Part shown: in pieces, positions 1 to 6,672 of the stretch
Layout: the number at the start of each line of letters is the position of its first letter
Numbering within the stretch: position 1 is the stretch's first letter
Origin: Neolewinella aquimaris
Lineage (GTDB): Bacteria > Bacteroidota > Bacteroidia > Chitinophagales > Saprospiraceae
NCBI RefSeq assembly: GCF_014197245.1
Contig: NZ_JACIFF010000001.1
Location: forward strand, 434,001 to 498,000
Direction of reading: 5' to 3'
Length of the DNA: 64,000 nt
Made by a program: the position numbers and the translations under genes
The notes under the pieces: model-generated
Told to the model about the DNA's origin: nothing
Databases searched by the model: none
What the model saw: only the letters and a program-made list of their open reading frames with translations

Positions 1-541
1 CCATGACGGCCGCGATCTGGGTGATGCCGAGGGCGCTCATTTTGGCGTTGTTCCGGAAGATGCGGCCGAAATGGTCCCGGTCGGCGAAGATCTGGTCCTG
101 CATGGGTAGAAATACGCCGGCACTATCGACGAGGTAAACGATGGGGACCCGATTTTCCATGGCGATCTCCTGGGCGCGCAGGTTCTTCTTGCCCGTGATG
201 GGGAACCACGCGCCGGCCTTAACCGTGGCGTCGTTGGCCACTACTACGCAGAGCCTCCCGTTGATGCGCCCGTAACCGGTGATGACGCCGCCGGCGGGGC
301 AGCCGCCGTGTTCCTCGTACATCTCATAGCCGGCGAAGGCGCCGAATTCCAGAAACTGGGTTCCGGGGTCAATGAGTTGTGCGACCCGTTCGCGGGCCGT
401 CAATTTTCCCTTCTGGTGCTGCTTGGCGATGCGTTTGGCGCCGCCGCCCTCCAGGATTCGTTCCAGGCGGTGGTTCAGTCGGGCTACCTGTAGCAGCATG
501 CCGTCCTCATTTGCGGCGGCAGTTAGTTGTTCTTTGGTCAT
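1..541 (-). CDS. Acyl-CoA carboxylase beta subunit, methylcrotonyl-CoA carboxylase type (3' part missing)
   Basis: Carboxyltransferase subunit of a biotin-dependent acyl-CoA carboxylase, best matching the methylcrotonyl-CoA carboxylase beta chain of leucine degradation. The reading frame starts at ATG 541 (MTKEQLTAAANEDG) and runs off the left edge, so only about 180 of the usual ~540 residues are present. Family landmarks in order: GKLTARERV, LIDPGTQFLEFGAFAGYEMY, GGVITGYGRING, VVANDATVKAGAW, KKNLRAQEIAMENRVPIVYL, VDSAGVFLPMQ, FADRDHFGRIF. The FAGYEMY and DRDHFGRIF segments are characteristic of the MCC-beta branch rather than propionyl-CoA carboxylase (remembered family alignment). It is divergent from the small membrane gene at 594, with about 50 bp between them. 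The substrate assignment is inference. Confidence 0.88.
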   Translation of the reverse strand, partial: MTKEQLTAAANEDGMLLQVARLNHRLERILEGGGAKRIAKQHQKGKLTARERVAQLIDPGTQFLEFGAFAGYEMYEEHGGCPAGGVITGYGRINGRLCVVVANDATVKAGAWFPITGKKNLRAQEIAMENRVPIVYLVDSAGVFLPMQDQIFADRDHFGRIFRNNAKMSALGITQIAAVM

Positions 542-593
542 GATCGGTATTTGGGCGGCCGAAAAGTACGATATTCGCACCAACCCTCCCGGA

Positions 594-818
594 ATGACCA
601 CCAGCATCATCGGTCTCGTCATCGAACTTCTCTTCCTCGCACTCGGGGTTTACCTCTACCTTTTTGCCCGCGGCGCCGTCAAAGTCGGTAAGCCGGATAC
701 CCGCAGCCGGGCCGAGGAGTTTCGCCGCGATAATGCTACCTGGATGCGCTTGTTGGGACTGGCCCTGGCCGCCGTCATGCTGCTCAATGTCATCCTTCAC
801 GTCAGGGAATTGCTATAA
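594..818 (+). CDS. Small two-span membrane protein, unknown function
   Basis: A 74-residue protein starting at ATG 594 (MTTSIIGLVIELL). An in-frame ATG at 540 exists but overlaps the start of the divergent carboxylase gene, and the 594 start places the hydrophobic segment at the N-terminus. Two hydrophobic stretches are visible: residues about 4-24 (IIGLVIELLFLALGVYLYLF) and about 52-68 (LLGLALAAVMLLNVILHV), separated by a charged loop rich in Arg, Lys and Glu. I do not recognise the family; small proteins of this shape are common in Bacteroidota. It ends 35 bp before a hairpin (853-891) that can act as a terminator. Confidence 0.6.
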   Translation: MTTSIIGLVIELLFLALGVYLYLFARGAVKVGKPDTRSRAEEFRRDNATWMRLLGLALAAVMLLNVILHVRELL

Positions 819-852
819 CAAATGGGCGGGGACGCGGGTGCCGTGAAAACAG

Positions 853-891
853 AAAGGCAGCAGAGCAATCCGGAGATCACCTGCTGCCTTT
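853..891. terminator. Bidirectional hairpin terminator
   Basis: Eleven-base perfect arms AAAGGCAGCAG (853-863) and CTGCTGCCTTT (881-891). On the minus strand the stem is followed by CTGTTTTC, just after the tRNA-Leu 3' end; on the plus strand it is followed by TCC, after the small membrane gene. It most likely ends the tRNA transcript and may serve both strands. Confidence 0.7.
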
Positions 892-947
892 TCCGTACCC
901 GGAACGGGAATCGAACCCGTACTCCCAATGCTGGGAACTGGATTTTA

Positions 948-1672
948 CTTACCGCTACGGCTTTCGCCGCCGCCCTTGCTGCTGGGCGTTTGTGGTCTGG
1001 ACTTTATCTTCACCATACTTCGTTGGCTGACCAACGAAAGGTTAGGTGCTCGCCGTCAAGTCTCTACACCTTCCCCAGTTGCCTGGGGCTTGGCTCGGTA
1101 TTGGCACCGACGTCACCGTCGAAGCGTTCACCGAATTTGACGAGTTCTACTCCGGAAATTTCTCACCGGGCAACCCCAATGTTCTTTCCCCTATAGTTCT
1201 CCGTTAAAGCATGACAATTAGGGCAGAGTAATGCCAAATTTTCCAGCCGATTATCGGAACGTTCACCGTTTACGTGGTGTAGTTCCAGAGGTATGGCCTG
1301 GTCCATCCAGGTTTCCAATTCGCACGCATTGCATCGCGCTTCCAAGATTTTCTCTGCTAATAATCGTCGCTTCAATTTATACGGTTGGTAACTAGATCCT
1401 TCTACTAAAATTTGATCGAGTGACTTTCTTGGATTAGGCCTAAACGCCAAACCCACATTCCACCCCTGTCCCCGAAAGTGAGAGGTGTCAATATTCCATC
1501 GAGCAAACTTTTGTTTTAGGGTGGTATAGTTACCTCCCGCCGCTTTAATCTGCAGCGTTCTGCAAACCTCGGCAATACTATAGGCGTCACGAACTGCATT
1601 CCGTAAATCCATTTCAGTATAAGTATATCTCATACCAAGCAAGATATTAACAGCATACGGAACACTAAACTG
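948..1672 (-). other. Group I intron, IC3-like, in the tRNA-Leu anticodon loop
   Basis: A 725-nt intervening sequence with the conserved group I core on the minus strand. P/Q region: AATTCGG near 1131-1137 and AATACCGAGCC (1102-1092). P6-like hairpin: CCCCAG-GCAA-CTGGGG. R region: GGTGTAGAGACTTGACGG (1070-1053). P8: long stem TTCGTTGG-TCAG-CCAACGAA flanked by CACC/GGTG. S region: AAGATAAAGTCC (1010-999). P9: hairpin with GCGAAAGC tetraloop. Terminal G at 948. The order and the wording GAGCCAAGCC, GTAGAGACT and GCGAAAGC closely follow the cyanobacterial/plastid tRNA-Leu(UAA) intron as I remember it. A candidate P1 pairs exon GGACU with intron GUUCC through a terminal U-G wobble and one C-U mismatch. 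An HNH gene fills the P1-P3 interval, where the cyanobacterial intron has a short P2. Confidence 0.9.
1163..1633 (-). CDS. Intron-encoded HNH homing endonuclease
   Basis: A 156-residue protein entirely inside the group I intron. Start chosen at ATG 1633 (MRYTYTEMDLRN); an upstream in-frame TTG at 1642 is possible. The N-terminal half carries a helix-turn-helix-like segment (YSIAEVCRTLQIKAAGGNY) and the block WNIDTSHFRGQGWN seen in many free-standing phage and bacterial HNH endonucleases. The C-terminal half is a zinc-finger HNH module: CNAC (Cys101, Cys104), LELHHVNGERSDNRLENL (His119/His120, Asn128), CPNCH (Cys137, Cys140, His141). By family knowledge it would cut intronless tRNA-Leu alleles to drive homing, and could instead or also help splicing. 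Base composition is clearly more AT-rich than the flanking genes, a sign of transfer. All expected active-site residues appear intact. Confidence 0.9.
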   Translation of the reverse strand: MRYTYTEMDLRNAVRDAYSIAEVCRTLQIKAAGGNYTTLKQKFARWNIDTSHFRGQGWNVGLAFRPNPRKSLDQILVEGSSYQPYKLKRRLLAEKILEARCNACELETWMDQAIPLELHHVNGERSDNRLENLALLCPNCHALTENYRGKNIGVAR

Positions 1673-1715
1673 AGTCCAGCGCGTCTACCAATTCCGCCAT
1701 CCGGGCGGTAGGCCG

Positions 1716-1743
1716 CAAAGTTAGTAAAATCTCCCCAGTACAA
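1716..1743 (-). promoter_or_regulatory. Promoter of the tRNA-Leu gene
   Basis: On the minus strand, TTG (1743-1741), a 17-bp spacer and TAACTTTG (1723-1716) match the Bacteroidota -33/-7 consensus. The predicted transcript start is within about 5 nt of the mature tRNA 5' end at 1706. Confidence 0.7.
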
Positions 1744-1752
1744 CGCTGCCTT

Positions 1753-1770
1753 CCCCGATAGCTATCGGGG
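1753..1770. repeat. 18-bp perfect palindrome
   Basis: CCCCGATAGCTATCGGGG is a perfect 9+9 palindrome. It lies just upstream of the tRNA promoter in a gene-free stretch (1707-2124). It may be a dispersed palindromic repeat or a protein-binding site; only one copy was noticed in this window. Confidence 0.6.
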
Positions 1771-1847
1771 CGAAAGCACAAGGCTGCCTCTGGCAGCGCC
1801 TAAGCCACCAAATTCATCCCCTGCCGCAGCGGCACTTCCTCTGGCAT

Positions 1848-1935
1848 GCCGCGGCAGGATGCCACGAACCGAGATGCCCGCGGCAGGATGCCACGAACCG
1901 GTAGTGCCCGCGGCAGGATGCCACGAACCGGTAGT
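1848..1935. repeat. Three tandem 30-bp repeats
   Basis: Units at 1848-1875 (28 nt, diverged end), 1876-1905 and 1906-1935, all containing CGCGGCAGGATGCCACGAAC. The last two copies are identical, starting GCCC and ending GGTAGT. No unique spacer separates them, so this is not CRISPR. They lie in the 1707-2124 gap, which otherwise holds only a palindrome and a promoter box. Confidence 0.85.
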
Positions 1936-2068
1936 GGTTCCCGGCATCTTGCCGGGTGGCAAAGCCGAGCTGTATACGAACTATGCGGAGGTATAGATTT
2001 TAGAGGCCCATCCGTAGAAAGGAAGGTTAGCGTCGCTTACCACTGGGCTTTCAAAGGTGGTCAGCGAT

Positions 2069-2076
2069 TATCTTTG
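2069..2076 (+). promoter_or_regulatory. -7 box upstream of the PQQ dehydrogenase gene
   Basis: TATCTTTG matches the Bacteroidota -7 consensus TAnnTTTG and lies 48 bp before the ATG at 2125, giving a leader of roughly 40 nt. No clear -33 TTG is seen at the right distance. Confidence 0.45.
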
Positions 2077-2124
2077 GCGATCAACGGGCCAGTGTGGGCC
2101 CTTATCCGTTAGTACAGATCGATC

Positions 2125-5001
2125 ATGCCAACACCAGCTTACCGACCGGACCGGCGGTTCACCCCGCTTCCTATACTGATTTTATTGGCTTTGCTAGGCC
2201 TGCAGGCATCCTCCTGTGGTGAGGGCGAAGCAGCAGCGGAGATCGATCCGGTAGAGGACAATCGATTCACGACCAGCGTTTTGACTGACGCGGGTGGGCT
2301 CGACGAACCGATGGCGTTCACCTTTATTGACGAGGATAACGTCCTCCTTGTCGAGCGCAAGGGTGGAGTAAAGGCATTCAACATTGCTGAGCGGGATATG
2401 CGACGGGTCGGGCATATCGCGGTAAATACAATTTACACCGACAAGGCGGGCAAATCACGGGTAGCCGAGGAGGGTCTGATGGGCGTCATCGCCGACCCAA
2501 AGTTTGCGGAAAACCACTGGGTTTACCTGCTCTACGCCGATCCGGACACTGCAAAACACGTGCTTGCCCGCTTCGAATTACGCGACGATAGCCTGTACAC
2601 CGAAAGCCGCAAGATCGTGCTCGAATACCCGGCCCAGCGGCAAGTTTGTTGTCATACCGGTGGTGGCATGGTCTTCGATGCGGATGGAAATCTATACCTA
2701 ACGACCGGCAACAACACCGCCAACCCACCCTCCGGAACGTCTAACCTCGACGAACGACCGGGCGAAGAAACCGCCGACGATCAGCGCACCGCCGGCAACA
2801 CCAACGATTTGCGCGGTAAAATCCTGCGTATCCATCCCGAGGCCGACGGCAGCTACACGATACCAGCTGGAAACCTGTTTCCAAAGGGCACCGAGAAGAC
2901 GCGACCCGAGATTTATACCATGGGTCACCGCAATCCCTGGCGCGTATCGCTGGACAGTAAGACCGGATACATGTACTGGGGCGAGGTGGGCCCCGATGCT
3001 GCGGAAGACGGTCCCCGCGGTCCCCGTGGCTACGATGAATTCAACCGGGCCAAGGGTCCCGGATTCTTCGGTTGGCCCTACTTCATCGGTGATAACATTC
3101 CCTACGCGGACTTCGACTACGCTACCGATTCCGTCGGTACCTTATTTGATACCACCAGGGTCATCAACGACTCTCCTAACAATACGGGACTCGCGGAATT
3201 GCCCGAACCCCAGCCAGCTTTTATCTGGTACCCTTATTCCTTTTCTGAGACGTTCCCCCTCATGGGAAGTGCCGGACGGAGCGCAACGGGCGGACCGATC
3301 TTCCGTCAGGCGGATTTCCCGGATACCGACCGCCGTTTTCCCGCCTACTTCGAAGGGAAGTGGCTGATGGTGGAATTCATGCGCGGTTGGATCATGGCTG
3401 TTGATATTAATGAGAACGGAGATTACGCGGGAATGGAACCCTTCCTGCCGGATGAAAATTTTTCCAGCGCGATCGACATGCAGTTCGGACCCAACGGCAA
3501 TCTCTACGTGCTTGAGTACGGCTCGGCCTGGTTTCAGGGTAACGAAAATGCCCACCTGAAACAGATTGTGTACAACGGCGGGAACCGCCCCCCCGTAGTG
3601 TACGCTTCGGCCGATCCGGTAGCGGGAGCACTCCCGCTCGAAGTCAGACTTTTCAGCGAAGGCACCCAGGATTACGACGGTGACGCCCTTTCGTACGACT
3701 GGCAGATCACGGCAGATAACGGGTACCGGGAAGAAATTTCCGGCGCAAATCCCACCGTTCAATTCGACCAGGAAGGTACCTACACGGCGACCCTGACCGT
3801 CACCGACAGTGAGGGCAATACGGGCACCGAATCCTTCAGTATTCTTGCCGGTAATGCACCACCCGTAGTTGACATCGTAATCAGCGGTGGCAATCAATCC
3901 TTCTATTTTCCGGGAAGCGAGCTGGACTATACCATCAGTGTCGAGGATCAGGAAGACGGTAGCCTGGAGCAGGGTCAAATAGCGAAGGACGCGGTTGCCA
4001 TCAACTTCGACTATGCACCTGAGGGGTACGATCCGATCGAGATCGCGCAAAATCACCGCAGTAGCGACGAGTGGGTGCTGTACGCCAAGGGCAAGGAGTT
4101 GATCGACGCGAACGACTGCTTATCCTGCCACCGCGTGGACGTGAAGTCAGTAGGTCCGAGCTACCTACAGGTGGCCGATCGGTACCGAGGTACGCCGGAG
4201 GAAAAGCAGATGCTGGTCACCAACATCCTGCAGGGTAGTGTAGGCAAGTGGGGCGACCACGGCATGAGTGCGCACCCCGACCTACCCGAACGACAGGCCC
4301 GATTAATGGTCGACTATATTCTTAGTCTTGATGATGCAGCGGCCGAAAAGCAAGAGCTACCCCTTCGGGGAACTTTTGTGACCAACACACCACCCGGAGA
4401 AAATGGCAAGGGCGGCTACCTGTTGCGGGCTGCCTACACCGATCGCGGCACCGGCCAACTAAGGCCCCTTACCGCTGAAAAGATCATTGCTTTACGCAAC
4501 CCCATTTTGGATGTCGAGAGAAATGATGCCGCCAAGGGAACCCAACTAACCACCACTCCGGGCCGCTCCTTCAATGTAGTGGAGGATGGCGGCTACATCG
4601 GCTACAATAACCTGGACCTGACGGGCATATCCGAAGTCATTATTCATGCCGAAGCGTCCAAGCGGTCCGGTGCCGCCGGAGGTGTAATCGAAGTCCGGCT
4701 TGATGCGCCGGATGGTACCCTCTTAGGAACAACGGAATCAGTTGAGTCCGTCGAGATCAATTTCGGTGCAGAGGTAGCTAAGCTGCGCGCCGAGTGGGAA
4801 GCCGGAGGAAAGAAGGGTCCCGAACCGGGGTATCGCGAAGTGCGGGATAAATTTCGCCGGGAGTATACCGTGCCCGTCGCCGAAGCGAGCGGCCGCCACA
4901 ACATCTTCTTCGTCGTCAAGAATCCAGCAGCCCGCCAGGGCCAGATTTTAGTTCAGCTTCAGGACATCGTGTTTAAACCCGGTGACCGGTTGTCGCGGTA
5001 G
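2125..5001 (+). CDS. PQQ-dependent sugar dehydrogenase lipoprotein with PKD and cytochrome c domains
   Basis: A 958-residue exported multidomain protein. The signal peptide ends in ASSC, giving a probable lipid-anchored Cys31. Residues about 46-475 form a glucose/sorbosone dehydrogenase beta-propeller, shown by DEPMAFTFID, RQVCCHTGGGMVFD, GHRNPWRVS, GPGFFGWPYF and LYVLEYG. A PKD domain follows (about 490-575: NRPPVVYASADP, DYDGDALSYDW, GTYTATLTVTD), then a second Ig-like stretch. A cytochrome c domain sits at about 652-735, with haem motif CLSCH at 665-669 and a candidate axial Met in HGMSAHP. The last ~190 residues look like a carbohydrate-binding module (inference). The fusion suggests periplasmic or surface oxidation of a sugar, with electrons passed from PQQ to the attached haem. 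The next gene, 45 bp downstream, is a Tat-exported sugar isomerase, so the two probably act on one substrate. Confidence 0.85.
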   Translation: MPTPAYRPDRRFTPLPILILLALLGLQASSCGEGEAAAEIDPVEDNRFTTSVLTDAGGLDEPMAFTFIDEDNVLLVERKGGVKAFNIAERDMRRVGHIAVNTIYTDKAGKSRVAEEGLMGVIADPKFAENHWVYLLYADPDTAKHVLARFELRDDSLYTESRKIVLEYPAQRQVCCHTGGGMVFDADGNLYLTTGNNTANPPSGTSNLDERPGEETADDQRTAGNTNDLRGKILRIHPEADGSYTIPAGNLFPKGTEKTRPEIYTMGHRNPWRVSLDSKTGYMYWGEVGPDAAEDGPRGPRGYDEFNRAKGPGFFGWPYFIGDNIPYADFDYATDSVGTLFDTTRVINDSPNNTGLAELPEPQPAFIWYPYSFSETFPLMGSAGRSATGGPIFRQADFPDTDRRFPAYFEGKWLMVEFMRGWIMAVDINENGDYAGMEPFLPDENFSSAIDMQFGPNGNLYVLEYGSAWFQGNENAHLKQIVYNGGNRPPVVYASADPVAGALPLEVRLFSEGTQDYDGDALSYDWQITADNGYREEISGANPTVQFDQEGTYTATLTVTDSEGNTGTESFSILAGNAPPVVDIVISGGNQSFYFPGSELDYTISVEDQEDGSLEQGQIAKDAVAINFDYAPEGYDPIEIAQNHRSSDEWVLYAKGKELIDANDCLSCHRVDVKSVGPSYLQVADRYRGTPEEKQMLVTNILQGSVGKWGDHGMSAHPDLPERQARLMVDYILSLDDAAAEKQELPLRGTFVTNTPPGENGKGGYLLRAAYTDRGTGQLRPLTAEKIIALRNPILDVERNDAAKGTQLTTTPGRSFNVVEDGGYIGYNNLDLTGISEVIIHAEASKRSGAAGGVIEVRLDAPDGTLLGTTESVESVEINFGAEVAKLRAEWEAGGKKGPEPGYREVRDKFRREYTVPVAEASGRHNIFFVVKNPAARQGQILVQLQDIVFKPGDRLSR

Positions 5002-5046
5002 CTCCCCAACAGTTTGTACCTTATTCACCACCAATAACTTAGAATC

Positions 5047-6096
5047 ATGCAAAACCAACCCAATAACCGGCGTAACTTTTTACGCACAACCGCCCTGGCC
5101 ACTGCTGGTCTGATGCTCGGTGCCCCACGCTTAAGCAGTGCCCCAGCTCTCCTGAAGCACTACAATAAACCCGACTCGCTGATCAACGGTGTCCAGATCG
5201 GTACCATTACCTATTCCTTCCGTAGCATGCCCGACCAGAGTGCGGAGGCGACCCTGCAGTACGTGCTCGATAGCGGCATGAGTGCCATTGAGTTGATGGG
5301 CGATCCGGCGGAAACCTTTGCCGGCCGGCCGGAGAATCCGGTCGACCGCAGCCGACTCTATGGTCTATTCCGCAAGCAACGGGGCGAGGAGGGACTTACC
5401 GAGGATGAAACCCGTGAACTGGATGAAATGCGGGCGGAAATGGACGCCTATAACAAGGAGGTAGCTAAGTGGCGTGCTACGGCAGACATGAATAAATTTG
5501 TGAAGGTCCGTGAAATGTACGCCGATGCGGGCGTCAACATCTATGCCTTCAAACCGCGCGCTTTCGAGAAGGATAACTCCGACGAGGAAATAAACTTTGG
5601 CATGCAGGCCGCCCGTGCCCTCGGTGCCTCCCACGTAACGCTTGAGCATCCCGCCGATGACGCCCGTACGCTCAAGCTGGGAAAGATGGCGAAGCAGAAT
5701 AAGGTACGCATCGCCTACCACGGCCATGAACAACAAACGCCTACCTTCTGGGATACCGCCCTGAAACAGTCAAAGGGCAATGCGATGAACCTCGACATCG
5801 GTCATTACGTAGCGACCGGCCACGACCCCATCGCCATCCTGAAGGCACACCACGGCGACATCATGAGCATGCACCTCAAGGATCGTCAAACCCCCGAAAA
5901 CGGCAAAGGCAACTTGATGTGGGGCAAGGGGGATACCCCAATTGGCGACGTACTGCGGCTCATGAGCGCCGAGAAATACAAATTCCCCGCTACCGTCGAG
6001 CTGGAATACGATATTCCCGAAGGCTCGGATGCAGTGAAGGAAGTCGCACGCTGTCTTGCGTACTGCCGCGAGCAGCTTACCGACGGGAAGGGATAA
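5047..6096 (+). CDS. Tat-exported sugar phosphate isomerase/epimerase-like TIM barrel
   Basis: A 349-residue protein whose N-terminus has a twin-arginine signal (RRNFLRTTALATAGLMLG), so it is probably folded before export to the periplasm. The mature part is an AP-endonuclease-2/xylose-isomerase-like TIM barrel. Likely metal ligands follow the family pattern: the Glu of LEHPADD, the Asp of NLDIGHYVATGHDP, the His of SMHLKDRQ and the Glu of ATVELEYD. The GHEQQTPTFWD and LMWGKGDTPIGDVL segments are typical of Bacteroidota members usually annotated as sugar phosphate isomerase/epimerase. A substrate cannot be named. It follows the PQQ dehydrogenase on the same strand, so co-function in oxidative sugar processing is likely. 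The charged insert around residues 100-140 (GLTEDETRELDEM) is longer than in the minimal barrel. Confidence 0.82.
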   Translation: MQNQPNNRRNFLRTTALATAGLMLGAPRLSSAPALLKHYNKPDSLINGVQIGTITYSFRSMPDQSAEATLQYVLDSGMSAIELMGDPAETFAGRPENPVDRSRLYGLFRKQRGEEGLTEDETRELDEMRAEMDAYNKEVAKWRATADMNKFVKVREMYADAGVNIYAFKPRAFEKDNSDEEINFGMQAARALGASHVTLEHPADDARTLKLGKMAKQNKVRIAYHGHEQQTPTFWDTALKQSKGNAMNLDIGHYVATGHDPIAILKAHHGDIMSMHLKDRQTPENGKGNLMWGKGDTPIGDVLRLMSAEKYKFPATVELEYDIPEGSDAVKEVARCLAYCREQLTDGKG

Positions 6097-6259
6097 GTTC
6101 ACCGATGCACGAAGCGCTCGGCCCTTTGGTTCGACGAGTTAAAAGAAGCTAGGGGGATGTTGCCCGGAACGGAGTGGGAGAAATCCATCCTTCCGTCTCC
6201 GTCGGTACCTCAGTCGACCCCGGCGATCAGGGGACGCAAAGACTACCGTGGTCTTACCC

Positions 6260-6649
6260 TCACTGTTCGTATAGCTCGATGGGCAGCCCATCCGGGTCCT
6301 GGAAGAAGGTGAATTTGCGGCCCGTCAGTTCATCTATGCGTATGGGCTCAGCCGCTATTCCTTTATCTTTTAGGAGTTGAATCGACGCCTCCACATTAGC
6401 AACGGCGAAAGCGATGTGCCTGAGGCCGGTTGCCTCCGGGCGGGTCGGCCTGGCCGGGGGATCCGGGAAAGAGAATAACTCGATGAGGTACTGGTCGCAG
6501 AGGCTTAGGTCCAGCTTATAGGAGTTTCGCTCCTTCCGGAACTGCTCGTTGATCACCCGAAACCCCATCACTTCGGTATAAAACGCTTTTGACTTTTGGT
6601 AGTCGCTGCAAATGATGGCGATGTGGTGGAGCGATTGCAAATTGAGCAT
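6260..6649 (-). CDS. VOC (glyoxalase I-like) family protein
   Basis: A 129-residue protein of the vicinal oxygen chelate superfamily, closest in wording to the GloA2/lactoylglutathione lyase-like group. The start is ATG 6649 (MLNLQSLHHIAIICSDYQKS); frames reaching further upstream overlap the YdjC-like gene. Two beta-alpha-beta-beta-beta modules are visible: HHIAIICSDYQKSKAFYTEV with GFRVINEQFRKERNS, and GLRHIAFAVANVEASIQLL with FTFFQDPDGLPIELYEQ. Candidate metal ligands are the His of LHHIA, the Glu of LIELFSF, the His of LRHIAF and the Glu of PIELYE. It lies 23 bp after the deacetylase gene and is probably the last gene of a three-gene operon. True glyoxalase activity is not certain because this subgroup has varied substrates. 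Confidence 0.85.
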   Translation of the reverse strand: MLNLQSLHHIAIICSDYQKSKAFYTEVMGFRVINEQFRKERNSYKLDLSLCDQYLIELFSFPDPPARPTRPEATGLRHIAFAVANVEASIQLLKDKGIAAEPIRIDELTGRKFTFFQDPDGLPIELYEQ

Positions 6650-6672
6650 AGAAACCAGTACTGGGAAGGAAA

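Larger units (their letters stand above)
896..1706 (-). tRNA. tRNA-Leu(UAA) split by a group I intron
   Basis: Exon 1 is 1706-1673 and exon 2 is 947-896. Joined, they give an 86-nt class II tRNA: acceptor GCCCGGA pairs with TCCGGGT, discriminator A896, D-arm stem GCG/CGC around GAATTGGTAGA, anticodon stem CTGGA/TCCAG, loop CTTAAAA, variable-arm stem TCCCA/TGGGA, T-arm ACGGG-TTCGATT-CCCGT. The loop reads anticodon TAA, so the tRNA is Leu(UAA). CCA is not encoded (CGG follows). The acceptor matches that of E. coli leuZ. The intron lies between U33 and U34: exon 1 ends in U, the intron's last base is G948, and exon 2 starts UAAAAUCC. Reading exon 1 as ending CTCA would give anticodon CAA, but it breaks the U-before-splice-site rule of group I introns. 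A TTG-N17-TAACTTTG promoter sits directly upstream and a hairpin terminator downstream. Confidence 0.92.

Noticed and set aside
948-1672. Group II intron or simple insertion
   Set aside because: No domain V or reverse transcriptase; instead clear group I R and S elements and terminal G.
896-1706. tRNA-Leu with anticodon CAA
   Set aside because: This needs exon 1 to end in CTCA, which does not place U before the 5' splice site; the UAA reading satisfies both group I splice rules and the 7-nt loop.
1848-1935. Possible CRISPR array
   Set aside because: The three 30-bp units are directly abutting with no unique spacers, and no cas gene is present.
1846-2112. A frame ending in a stretch that resembles PorP/SprF beta-barrel wording (VSVAYHWAFKGGQRLSLAIN)
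   Set aside because: Only about 30 residues fit, the upstream part is tandem repeat, there is no start or signal, and the stretch overlaps the likely promoter of the next gene. At most a gene remnant.
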